Below are positions 47,459-56,141 of a DNA stretch of 64,000 nt, piece by piece. Both the position numbers and the translations under genes were made by a program. How positions within the stretch are numbered: position 1 is the stretch's first letter; each line of letters opens with the position of its first letter. The notes under the pieces are model-generated. The model was not told where the DNA came from and made no database searches. It was given only the letters and a program-made list of their open reading frames with translations. This DNA comes from Roseiarcus sp963709185 (GTDB lineage Bacteria; Pseudomonadota; Alphaproteobacteria; Rhizobiales; Beijerinckiaceae), in contig CAVPVQ010000022.1 of NCBI GenBank assembly GCA_963709185.1, forward strand, positions 248,001 through 312,000, given 5' to 3'.

Positions 47459-49051
47459 ATGGCTGGCGACCTGGCGCGGATCGGCCGCGCGCTGATTTCC
47501 GTCTCCGACAAATCCGGTCTCGTCGAACTCGGCGCCGCGCTCGCCGCGCGAGGGATCGAAATCGTCTCGACCGGCGGCACGGCGCGGGCGTTGGCGCAGG
47601 CCGGCCTCGCCGTCCGGGACGCGGCGGAACTCACCGGCTTCCCGGAAATGATGGACGGCCGGGTCAAGACGCTGCATCCGGGCATTCACGGCGGCCTGCT
47701 GGCGATCCGCGAGAATCCGGCGCACGAAGCGGCGATGCTCGCGCACGATATCGCGCCGATCGACCTGTTGGTGGTCAATCTCTATCCCTTCGAGGAGACT
47801 TTGCTGCGCGACGGCGCGTTCGATGAAATCGTCGAGAACATCGACATCGGCGGTCCGGCGATGATCCGCGGCGGCGCCAAGAACCACGGCGACGTCGCGG
47901 TGATCGTCGAGCCCGGCGACTATCGCGCGTTGATCGAGGAACTGGCCCGCCACGACGGCGCGACCAGCCTGAAGTTTCGCCGCGCGATGGCGCAGAAGGC
48001 CTATGCGCGCACCGCGGCCTACGACGCCGCCATTTCGAACTGGCTGGCGCGGGAGATCGGCGAGCGCGCGCCGCCGTGGCGCGCCTTTGGCGGCCGGCTG
48101 GTCCATTCCATGCGCTACGGCGAGAATCCGCACCAGACCGCGGCGTTCTACGCCGGCCCCGAACCGCGTCCGGGGGTCGCCGCCGCGCGGCAGGTCCAGG
48201 GCAAGGAACTGTCCTTCAACAACGTCAACGACACCGACGCCGCGTTCGAACTGGTCGCCGAATTCGATTCCGCGCGGTCGGCGGCGGTCGCCATCATCAA
48301 ACATGCCAACCCTTGCGGCGTCGCCGAGGCGCCGACTTTGCGCGAAGCCTATGAGAAGGCGCTCGCCTGCGATCCGGTCTCGGCGTTCGGCGGCGTGGTG
48401 GCGCTCAACCGGCCGCTCGACGCTGACGCGGCGCGCAAGATCGTCGAGATATTCACCGAGGTGATCATCGCTCCTGGCGCCGACGGGGAGGCTCTGGCGA
48501 TCGTCGCGGCCAGAAAGAACCTGCGGCTGCTGATCGCCGGCGCCCTACCGGATCCGCGCGCGCCGAGCCTGTCGTTTCGCTCGGTCGCCGGCGGCTTTCT
48601 GGCGCAGGACCGCGACAACGCGGTCGTCGACGATCTTGCGCTGCGCGTGGTGACCAAACGGGCGCCGAGCGAGCGCGAGCTCGCCGACATGCGGTTTGCC
48701 TGGCGCGTCGCCAAGCACGTCAAATCCAACGCCATCGTTTATGCAAAGGACGGCGCGACGGTCGGCATCGGCGCAGGGCAGATGTCGCGCGTCGATTCCT
48801 CGCGCGTCGCGGCCCGCAAAGCCGAGGACGCCGCGCAGGCGGCGGGCGCCGCGGCGCCGTTGACCCGCGGCTCGGTCGTCGCCTCCGACGCGTTTTTTCC
48901 GTTCGCCGACGGCCTGCTCGCGGCGGCGCAGGCCGGCGCCGTCGCGGTCATTCAACCCGGTGGTTCGATGCGCGACGACGAAGTGATCGCCGCCGCCGAC
49001 CAGGCGGGAATCGCCATGGTGTTCACCGGCGTGCGCCATTTCCGGCACTGA
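47459..49051 (+). CDS. purH: bifunctional AICAR transformylase/IMP cyclohydrolase
   Basis: A 530-residue enzyme for the last two steps of purine synthesis. The IMP cyclohydrolase domain (residues 1-200) shows ALISVSDKSGLVELGAAL, STGGTARAL and the signature GRVKTLHPGIHGGLL. The AICAR transformylase domain has RYGENPHQTAAFY, KHANPCGVAEAP, AFGGVVALNRPL and the C-terminal SDAFFPFADGL and QPGGSMRDDEVI. Intact and of normal length. The ATG at 47459 follows GGGAGA. Confidence 0.97.
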   Translation: MAGDLARIGRALISVSDKSGLVELGAALAARGIEIVSTGGTARALAQAGLAVRDAAELTGFPEMMDGRVKTLHPGIHGGLLAIRENPAHEAAMLAHDIAPIDLLVVNLYPFEETLLRDGAFDEIVENIDIGGPAMIRGGAKNHGDVAVIVEPGDYRALIEELARHDGATSLKFRRAMAQKAYARTAAYDAAISNWLAREIGERAPPWRAFGGRLVHSMRYGENPHQTAAFYAGPEPRPGVAAARQVQGKELSFNNVNDTDAAFELVAEFDSARSAAVAIIKHANPCGVAEAPTLREAYEKALACDPVSAFGGVVALNRPLDADAARKIVEIFTEVIIAPGADGEALAIVAARKNLRLLIAGALPDPRAPSLSFRSVAGGFLAQDRDNAVVDDLALRVVTKRAPSERELADMRFAWRVAKHVKSNAIVYAKDGATVGIGAGQMSRVDSSRVAARKAEDAAQAAGAAAPLTRGSVVASDAFFPFADGLLAAAQAGAVAVIQPGGSMRDDEVIAAADQAGIAMVFTGVRHFRH

Positions 49052-49221
49052 ACGCGGCGGCGCCGTCGCGCGGACCGGCGGACCGGCGGCGACCCCAAGC
49101 ATTGGCAGGGCGCCGCGCGTCGGGTAAAGAACAGCGCTTGGGACGCCTTGGGGCGGGCGTCGCCCGCGGGCCCGTCGATCGATGACGCGCATTCGCCCGC
49201 CGTGGTTTTTGAGAGAACGCG

Positions 49222-51017
49222 ATGGTCAACGCAGAACTGGCCCCCGGCGGCGAACTGTCGTGCGAGGGCCGCATCGTCGGACGGCTGCAGGGATTTCGAT
49301 TCACGCCAGAAGCAATTGGCGCCGAGCCGGTCAGCATCGAAAATGCCGACGTCGCCGACGCGATTGCGCGTGAACTTGAGGTCAGGGCCAACCGGCTCAG
49401 CGAAGCGGTTGACGGCGCGCTCGTCCTCGCCAACGACGGCGCCATTCGCTGGTTGGGCGATCCGATCGCCAAGATCGCCAACGGCGATACATTGCTGGCG
49501 CCGCGCGCGCTGATCCTGGCCGACGACAATTTGAGCGAGGCGGCGCGGCAAAAGACCCAGGCGCGCGTCGATCTGTGGCTGGCCGCCTATGTCAGGCGCT
49601 TGCTCGGTCCGCTGTTCGACCTCGAGGCCGCGGCCGGCCTCGAGGGCGCGGCGCGCAACGTCGCGCTTCAACTCTCGCAGGCGCTCGGCGTTCTCGAACG
49701 TGGCCGGGTGGCGCAGGACGTCAAGAGCCTCGACCAGAACGCGCGGGGGATGCTGCGCAAGCTCGGCGTGCGTTTCGGCGCCTACTATATCTATCTGCCC
49801 AACCTGGTGAAGCCGGCGATCCGCGTGCTGGCGACGCAGCTATGGGCGCTTCGTCAGGGCGGCTCGGCGCTCGCCGCCGGTCTTGACGAAATTCCGCAGC
49901 TTGCCGCTTCGGGCCGCACGTCCTTCGTCGCCGACGCGGCAATCCCCAGGGAAACCTATCGGGTCGCCGGCTTCCGGCTGTGCGGCGACCGCGCGGTGCG
50001 GGTGGACATTGTGGAGCGCCTCGCCGATCTCATCCGCCCCGCCGTCGCCTACCGGCCCGGCGTCAGCGCGGGCGCCCCGCCGCCCGGCAGCGCCGATGGC
50101 GACGGGTTTGTCATCACCGGCGCGATGACGTCGCTGACCGGGTGCTCTGGAGAGTCGTTCGCCTCGGTGCTTCGCTCGCTCGGATTCGCCAGCCGGCAAG
50201 TGAAGGGCCCGGCGCTGACTATTGCGCCAAGCCCTCCGGAAGCCGCCAGGCCGGCTGATGGCCCGTCCGTTCACCACTGCGCCCGATCGCCGAACCGTTT
50301 GAACGCGTTTCCGATAGCGCCGGGGCGGCGAACGGCGGCGAGGATCGAACTGCGCTGCCGTCCGGCGACGATGAGGCTCAGCCCGCGGCCGATTTCGCCG
50401 CGATCGTCACGCCGGGCGCCGAGGGCGTCGCGGCGGAGTCGGAAACTTCCGTACCGGAGCGCGCCACCGAGGCGTCCGAAGCTCCCGTGTCCAACGGCGC
50501 GCTCGCGGAGCCCGAAGTTTCCGCGCCGGAGGGCGCCATCGCGGCCGCGCCGGCCGAGGATGTCCTGATCGAGGTGTGGAGCCCTCGGCCGCCCGGGCGG
50601 CCGAGGATCCCGCGGCGCGACGCAAAAGACCGGGCGCCGCCGCGCCCCGAACCCGCGCCGGAAGGCGAGATTCAACCGGAGCGCCGGGCTGAGATGGCGG
50701 GCCGCGCCGCAGGCCGGCGTCGAGCGCATTTTTCAGGCCCGCCGCCGGCCAGCGCCGAGACGGCGCCGCCGAAGCAGGAGGCGCGCGGCTTTCGCGGCGG
50801 GCGCGGGGATCGCCGGCGTTTCGACAATTCGGCCAACGGCGAGGTCGCGCCGGGGCGGCGCGGCGGCCCGCACAAGGGCGGCGCGCCGGATGAGCGGCGA
50901 CCCGAGCTCCCCGCGGCGCCGGCCCCACGCCGCGAGCCGCCGATCAACCTCAATTCGCCGTTCGCCAAATTGCTCGCGTTGAAAACGCAACTTGAGGCGA
51001 AGGGCAAAGGCGGCTAA
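49222..51017 (+). CDS. C-terminal part of an alphaproteobacterial helicase, N-terminal ATPase missing (frameshift near 50270)
   Basis: The first 320 residues (GRLQGFRFTPEAIGAEPVSI, IRWLGDPIAKIANGDTLLAP, KLGVRFGAYYIYLPNLVKP, TSLTGCSGESFASVLRSLG) match the C-terminal domain of a long helicase that in Rhizobiales lies before fdxA and carD. The tail, in a frame shifted near 50260-50290, is charged and Pro/Arg/Gly-rich and ends in INLNSPFAKLLALKTQLEAK, the family's conserved end. The normal N-terminal RecA-like helicase domains are absent: a stop lies four codons upstream and purH is directly before. Either the gene has been truncated, or the assembly joined the wrong pieces. Joined length would be about 600 residues. 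Confidence 0.7.
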
Positions 51018-51286
51018 CTCTCGCCGGGTCTGAGGCGTCGAACGGCATCGTCGACCGGCCTGCCGGAGCTTTGTCGGGCAAGCCGGCCGGGCAGGGGTGC
51101 GCGCCGGAGCCTCGGGGCGAGCGTTGCGTCTGTCGCTCAGGCGGGAGAATGCGAGCGGATCTTGCCGATTTCCGACACCGGGATACGCCGACGAAGGCGC
51201 CTCGCGCGCCTGCCACACAGGCCAAACGACGAGCAACGGGAACGAACTTCGACAATCGGCGGCAGGAACGCCGTGAGGAACTGACG

Positions 51287-51625
51287 ATGACTTATGTCGT
51301 GATAGAGAATTGCATCAAGTGCAAATACATGGATTGCGTGGAAGTGTGCCCGGTCGACTGTTTTTACGAGGGTGAGAACATGCTCGTCATCCATCCGGAC
51401 GAGTGTATCGACTGCGGAGTATGCGAACCGGAATGCCCGGCCGAGGCGATCAAGCCGGATACCGAGCCGGGTCTCGACAAATGGCTGGGCTTGAACGCCG
51501 AATACGCCAAGGTCTGGCCGAACATCACGATAAAGCGGGAGCCGGAACCCAACTCGAAAGATTATGACGGCAAGCCCGGCAAGCTGGAAGCATTCTTTTC
51601 TCCCAATCCAGGACAGGGGGATTGA
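51287..51625 (+). CDS. fdxA: seven-iron ferredoxin FdxA
   Basis: A 112-residue ferredoxin with two iron-sulfur sites: the N-terminal ENCIKCKYMDCVEVCPVDCF (3Fe-4S/4Fe-4S type) and CIDCGVCEPECPAEAIKPDT (4Fe-4S), followed by the usual C-terminal extension ending SPNPGQGD. The ATG at 51287 is preceded by GAGGAA. It is a small electron carrier in the cytoplasm. In related genomes it lies between the helicase and carD, as here. A longer in-frame reading from 51071 is rejected. Confidence 0.95.
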   Translation: MTYVVIENCIKCKYMDCVEVCPVDCFYEGENMLVIHPDECIDCGVCEPECPAEAIKPDTEPGLDKWLGLNAEYAKVWPNITIKREPEPNSKDYDGKPGKLEAFFSPNPGQGD

Positions 51626-51943
51626 ACGACCAACCGGCCCCCGCCCGCCGCCGCGATTAACCAAATGAACGAACCGCCCGCCGGGCGCGCAGGGTCGCCT
51701 TTGATTTTCCATGCATTTTGTGCTAAAGACACATTTAACGAATAAACGATCGCTCGCGACAAACAATCGTCCGGGCGCGGCGCAACGAGGATAATCGCGT
51801 CCTTTTGCCGTCGGGATCTTCTTTCAAGCGCGATCGCGCCGCCCGACCATGATCGGCCGAAATTTGCATTGCGAGGGATCGGGCCGCGCGGTTCGTGAAC
51901 TCATAGGACGCCCGGTGCGCTCAGTTTCAGGAGAAAGCGGGTC
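51626..51943. promoter_or_regulatory. spacer upstream of carD with an AT-rich core
   Basis: A 318-base gap between fdxA and carD. The segment 51700-51760 is AT-rich compared with its flanks and likely holds the carD promoter (for example TTGATTTTCC near 51700 and TTTAACGAATAAACG near 51733), but I cannot assign boxes with confidence. No gene was found. Confidence 0.4.
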
Positions 51944-53140
51944 ATGACGACTCGGAAAAAGGCGACGAAGAAACCATTGAGCCGCCCCACGAAGGCCGCC
52001 AAACGACCGTCGAAATCCAGTCCTTCGGCCAAGAGCAAGCTCGCCAAGGCGCCGAGGCCGGCCAGGAAGGCCGCGGCCAAAACCGTTAAGGGCGCCCGGG
52101 TTTCGAGCCGCGCGGCGGCTCCGAAGACGGCGACGCGCGCCAAGTCCAAGACCGAACGCTCCAGAGCGAGTCGCGCCACGACTTCGGCGAAAGCCTCGGC
52201 GAGGGCCTCGGCCAAGCGCAAAACGGCCGCCCTCAAGCATCAGAACGCCGGCCGCGCGTCGGGCGCCGCGGCGAAAACGGCTGCCGAGCATGCAAAGCAG
52301 CGCAAGATCGTCAGCGCCGCGAAAAAGAAGGTCGAAAGCGTCAGGAAAGGTCATGATCGCCTGTCGGCGGCCGTAGAATCGCGCAAGCCGCTCGTTGCGG
52401 CGCCGGCGGTGGCCGAAAGCGACGCCAAGACGCGCGAGCTGCCGAAGGTCCTTGCCGCGCCGCCTGCGCCGGAGCCTGCTGCGCCGGTGAAGCCGGTCAA
52501 ATCGGCGGTTCCGGAAAGGCCGACGGCGCCAGGCGCCGACGAAACGGCTCCGAAGGCGCCGAAAACCGCCGGCCAGCGCCAGGGGTTCAAGACGGGTGAA
52601 TTCATCGTCTATCCCGCCCATGGCGTCGGCCAGATCGTCGCGGTCGAGGAGCAGGAGGTCGCGGGCTTCCGGCTCGAGCTGTTCGTCATCACCTTCGTCA
52701 AGGACAAGATGACGCTACGCGTGCCGACCGCCAAGGTCGTGGGGGTCGGGATGCGCAAGCTAGCCGAGCCCGACGTGGTGAAGAAGGCGCTCGATATCTT
52801 GCTGGGCCGCGCGCGCATCAAGCGGACCATGTGGTCGCGGCGCGCCCAGGAATACGAGACCAAGATCAACTCGGGCGACCTCGCGGCGATCTCCGAGGTC
52901 GTGCGCGACCTCTATCGATCCGAAGCGCAGCCGGAACAGTCCTATTCGGAGCGGCAGCTCTACGAGGCGGCGCTCGATCGCCTGGCGCGCGAAGTCGCGG
53001 TTGTGCAAAAGCTCAGCGAAAGCGAGGCGTTGAAGGTCATCGAGGGGCAATTGCAGCGCGGCCAGCGTCGCGGTCCCAAGGTCGAGGCCGAGGGCGCCGC
53101 GGCCGGCGCGGGCGAGTCAGACGTCGAAGAGGCGGCGTAA
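51944..53140 (+). CDS. carD: CarD-family transcriptional regulator with a long histone-H1-like N-terminal tail
   Basis: A 398-residue protein. Residues 214-375 are a CarD/CdnL domain (FKTGEFIVYPAHGVGQIVAV, FVITFVKDKMTLRVPTAKVV, and the helical part with MWSRRAQEYETKINSGDLAA), which binds the RNA polymerase beta subunit and stabilises open complexes. Residues 1-210 are almost only Lys, Ala, Arg, Ser, Pro and Thr (RKKATKKPLSRPTKAAKRPS at the start), like eukaryotic histone H1 or bacterial H1-like tails, and would bind DNA without sequence preference. CarD proteins are commonly about 160-200 residues, so the tail doubles the size. Internal ATG starts for the short form are not evident. Confidence 0.9.
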   Translation: MTTRKKATKKPLSRPTKAAKRPSKSSPSAKSKLAKAPRPARKAAAKTVKGARVSSRAAAPKTATRAKSKTERSRASRATTSAKASARASAKRKTAALKHQNAGRASGAAAKTAAEHAKQRKIVSAAKKKVESVRKGHDRLSAAVESRKPLVAAPAVAESDAKTRELPKVLAAPPAPEPAAPVKPVKSAVPERPTAPGADETAPKAPKTAGQRQGFKTGEFIVYPAHGVGQIVAVEEQEVAGFRLELFVITFVKDKMTLRVPTAKVVGVGMRKLAEPDVVKKALDILLGRARIKRTMWSRRAQEYETKINSGDLAAISEVVRDLYRSEAQPEQSYSERQLYEAALDRLAREVAVVQKLSESEALKVIEGQLQRGQRRGPKVEAEGAAAGAGESDVEEAA

Positions 53141-53259
53141 GCCGCCCGGCGGACCCAAGCGTCGGCGCGCCAACGCGCGCCGCCGCCTTCGCCATCCGGC
53201 TCTTGCCGGTCCCAGTTCAATCATTGCGCCGCCCGCTTCGCTGGCGCTGCGGCGACCGG

Positions 53260-53538
53260 TCAGGCCTTTTTGCGCGACCCGCTTTCGTCCTTCTCGTCGC
53301 GTTTGCGAAATCGCAGCACGGCGCCGGTCTGAGCGGCGCGTCCGGCGATCCGTCGGCGTCCGGTGAGCGTCAGGACATAATGGCCGCGCTCGCCGTCCCA
53401 ACGCATCAGGTCGTCCTGGACCGCGATCTGGCGGATGATCATCGTGGTCGGATCTTGAACATGCGCCGGCGCCACATCGCCGAACGTGTCAAGCTTCTTG
53501 AGAGCTTCGACGAGCTTGTCGCCAAAGGATTCTGTCAT
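53260..53538 (-). CDS. small conserved-looking hypothetical protein
   Basis: A 92-residue protein not recognised by me. The text MTESFGDKLVEALKKLDTFG is a helical N-terminus; QDPTTMIIRQIAVQDDLMRW and GHYVLTLTGRRRIA look like a small wHTH-like beta-hairpin region; the end is charged (RFRKRDEKDESGSRKKA). Preceded by AGGAGAAG-like sequence on the minus strand (plus-strand TTCTCC near 53543). It lies convergent with carD. A DNA- or RNA-binding role is possible but not shown. Confidence 0.6.
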   Translation of the reverse strand: MTESFGDKLVEALKKLDTFGDVAPAHVQDPTTMIIRQIAVQDDLMRWDGERGHYVLTLTGRRRIAGRAAQTGAVLRFRKRDEKDESGSRKKA

Positions 53539-53689
53539 TTGTCTTCTCCACGATCAAGATGATGCGGCGGCGCCAGAACTGCAAGCCTGGATGGATGGAC
53601 GCCCTGCCGCGCGACAGGCCCATCGGCGCCAAACGCGCCGCGAGGCCTTCGCGCCAGGGGTCGCCGATCGCCGACGCCTGGGGATTCCT

Positions 53690-54166
53690 TCAACGCCCGG
53701 CGCGCAGCGTCAGCGATGCGACGCCCGCCGCGAGCGCGAGACCGGTCTGCGCCTCGACCGACAGGGGTTGCAGGGTGATCGAGCGGCCGAAGCCGCCGAT
53801 CAACGCGTTCGCTCCGACCCCCGCCCCGACAGTCGCCGAGGCGCTGACGCCGATATAGTCGCCGGCCAGCGCGCCGCGTCGCGTCCCCATGGTCGGCGCC
53901 AGCACATCCCACGCCAGAACGCCCTTGTTGGTCTGGCCGATATCGAGGCCGAATTTCTTGATTGTGCCGTAGTAACGCTCGGTATATCCGCGGGCAGAGT
54001 GGTAAGCGCAGCGCATTTCCTTGGTGGAGGCTACAATGAGCCCGAGGCCCGCCGAGACTTCGCAACGCAGCGCGCCGATCTTCACGTTTTGCTGCGCCAA
54101 CGCCGGTTGGGCGGACGCGATCGCGAGGATCAGGGCGGCGACGGATGAAATGGCGCGAATGCTCAT
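53690..54166 (-). CDS. exported DUF992 protein
   Basis: A 158-residue exported protein. The ATG at 54166 opens a signal peptide (AISSVAALILAIASAQPALA). The DUF992 pattern is complete: VKIGALRCEVSAGLGLIVAS, GTIKKFGLDIGQTNKGVLAW, GDYIGVSASATVGAGVGANA and the C-terminal TGLALAAGVASLTL. DUF992 proteins are small periplasmic or outer-membrane-associated beta proteins of Rhizobiales with no assigned function. An in-frame extension upstream to 54298 lacks a signal peptide and is rejected. Confidence 0.9.
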   Translation of the reverse strand: MSIRAISSVAALILAIASAQPALAQQNVKIGALRCEVSAGLGLIVASTKEMRCAYHSARGYTERYYGTIKKFGLDIGQTNKGVLAWDVLAPTMGTRRGALAGDYIGVSASATVGAGVGANALIGGFGRSITLQPLSVEAQTGLALAAGVASLTLRAGR

Positions 54167-54477
54167 CGTTTTCTCCTGTTGTTCCGTCGAACGGAGCGAA
54201 GCGATCTCGCGACCAGTGCGGATTTGCGTTCTCTTCCGGCGAGAGCGTCGACGCCGCGCGTTCGATTCCATTAGAGGCGTCGCGCCATGCCCCGTCAAGC
54301 CGCGAGTTCGCCTGGCGAAAGTTCGATTGCTATTGCAATGGCTTAGCTGCGATGACGCGGTGCAATCAGACGGCGGCGCGCGGGGCCGCGATGATCGGCG
54401 GGGTTTCGGCGGGTCGCCGCCCGCGCCGCTACCCGCCGGCCGCCGGAACAGCGCGACCCGGCCATGCCGGTTTCGTC
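54167..54477. other. spacer between DUF992 gene and methyltransferase gene
   Basis: A 311-base region. It should contain the DUF992 promoter and the end of the methyltransferase transcript. No gene, hairpin or repeat was convincing. Confidence 0.4.
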
Positions 54478-55227
54478 CTAAGCTGCGCGGGATGAGGGAT
54501 CGGCGGCCGCCCGCTCCAGAATATAGGTGCGACGGCGGTCGTGCTCATAGTCGTTCAAGCCGGTCCAGTCGGTGATCCCCGACGCCTTCCAGTCGATCAC
54601 CCGCCAGCCAAACTGAAAATAGTCGCAGAAGAACTTGATCAGTTCGTGATTGGGGATCGCCAGAATGGACTTGTATCGCTCTGGCCCGTTCGCCTTGCCG
54701 TCATCGTCGGTTCGGGACCTGAAGCGGACGATCGGGCCTTTTCCCTGCGTGAGCCTCGTATCCAGAATGACGTGCTTGGCGCGGAGCCGCGAGAGCTGCT
54801 GGAAAACAAATCTTGGATCGGACTGTTCGAGGAAGCCGTGGCATTGCACCACGTCGAACGCTTTGGGATCGAACTTCCGCAACGCTCCCGGCGTCTCGGA
54901 GTTGATGAATCGGTACGACGCCGAATTGATCCCGTATTCGGTGAACGCATTCTTCGCCGCTTCGATGGCCGGCGCCGAGGCTTCCACCCCCGTCACCTGG
55001 GCGGCCCCCGCGTCGAGCGCCGCCAGACTCCAGAACCCAGAAGCGCTCGTCAGGTCGAGCACCCGCGCGCCCCGAAACAAATCGCGATTGGCGGCGTAGA
55101 TGGCTTGGTAGCGATGACGCAATCGGATCGGGTCCGACGGGCCCGAGCCCGCCCCGGCCCCCGCGGCTCGCTTCCTCAAGAACCGGTCGTAGCGATCCGA
55201 GGAAGGGGTTGATCCGAGTTCATTCAT
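54478..55227 (-). CDS. class I SAM-dependent methyltransferase near the NRPS/PKS cluster
   Basis: A 249-residue methyltransferase. Motif I is ARVLDLTSASGFWSLAALDA (residues ~54-73), then VTGVEASAPAIEAAKNAF and FDVVQCHGFLEQSDPRFVFQ. The C-terminal part (ILDTRLTQGKGPIVRF and HELIKFFCDYFQFGWRVID) resembles methyltransferases in natural product and glycan loci. The ATG at 55227 follows GGAGCC. It is transcribed away from the exporter-NRPS-PKS genes, so a tailoring role in that cluster is possible but not supported by an operon. Confidence 0.75.
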   Translation of the reverse strand: MNELGSTPSSDRYDRFLRKRAAGAGAGSGPSDPIRLRHRYQAIYAANRDLFRGARVLDLTSASGFWSLAALDAGAAQVTGVEASAPAIEAAKNAFTEYGINSASYRFINSETPGALRKFDPKAFDVVQCHGFLEQSDPRFVFQQLSRLRAKHVILDTRLTQGKGPIVRFRSRTDDDGKANGPERYKSILAIPNHELIKFFCDYFQFGWRVIDWKASGITDWTGLNDYEHDRRRTYILERAAADPSSRAA

Positions 55228-55240
55228 CCCAAGGCTCCTG

Positions 55241-55558
55241 TCAAAATACGATCCGCGCCGCAGGCCGCGTTCTAGGGCGTCGTCGAGGCGCAAGCGGGCT
55301 CATCGTGCGACCGACGGGCGTTCCGGCCCCATCCGCCGCGGCCGCGACGCTCACGCGCCCGGCCCCAATGACTTTCTCCTGACGCCGCGGGATCGCCCAT
55401 GTCGGGATCAGCCGCCTGGCCCAGTCGCCGCGTCGGCTTCGCGCGCGCCGCGCGCCAATCCTTACGGTCCCGTCGGCGACCTCGTTTCCGTAGGGGTCCG
55501 ACCAGTCAAACGCAACCGTTTTCGCAGCGCGGAGCCGACCGCGTCCGAAACCGATCAT
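55241..55558 (-). CDS. possible small basic protein upstream of the methyltransferase
   Basis: A candidate 105-residue reading frame. Support is limited to an AGGAG sequence 10 bases before the ATG at 55558, its position 13 bases before the methyltransferase gene on the same strand, and an ATGA overlap with another open frame upstream. The product begins MIGFGRGRLRAAKTVAFDWS and is Arg/Ala-rich without a known motif. In GC-rich DNA such frames often arise by chance. Confidence 0.3.
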   Translation of the reverse strand: MIGFGRGRLRAAKTVAFDWSDPYGNEVADGTVRIGARRARSRRGDWARRLIPTWAIPRRQEKVIGAGRVSVAAAADGAGTPVGRTMSPLAPRRRPRTRPAARIVF

Positions 55559-56141
55559 GTCGCCGGTCTCCTGTCGGGGGTGAACTTGGGCCGCCAACGC
55601 GGACGCTTCCAAACCAGGATGACGACGCGCTTGGCGGCCGGCGGATCGAAACGCTCGGGAAAGCGGCGCGGTCGACCCGTCCCGTAACCGATCGGCGCGC
55701 CGGGCGCATCTTCGAGGATCGCCAAATCGATCGTTTGGAAACCCGATGAATGTTTGCGCGCGCACGCTGTCCTCTCGGCCGGAAAGAAAGGGGCCGAGAA
55801 TCACTGATGGACCGGCCGGGGAATCGAGCGCCGGGTCCAGCCCTTTGCGGCGCGCCCGTCGAGACCGCCAAGGCTCGCGCAACGCGCCATTTCGACCGTC
55901 CGCTGCGTCGCAGGGAGGCTGCTTTCGCGCGCCGCATCGTTGCATCAAACCCCAGCCGCCCGCCTGCAACGTTGCGCGCCCGGCTGTCCCAAAGGAAGTC
56001 AGACAATTGCGGTGTAGCGAGCGACCCGTCGGGCGTCAAGTTGACGCCTATAAAGGAATCCATCAAGAGTGATTTCGGCATGGCACCATTTTCTCGCACT
56101 GCAATCAACCCAACCAATCGGCCGGTTCCGGCCAGGTCCTG
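55559..56141. other. spacer upstream of the exporter gene, with a weak minus-strand frame
   Basis: A 583-base region upstream of the ABC exporter gene that should hold the promoter of the biosynthetic genes. On the minus strand the frame from 55800 to 55555 reads FQTIDLAILEDAPGAPIGYG, RRFPERFDPPAAKRVVILVW and ends in TPDRRPAT. This is protein-like, but it has no ATG or GTG start, so it may be the end of a gene broken by an indel. Nothing else was recognised. Confidence 0.4.
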
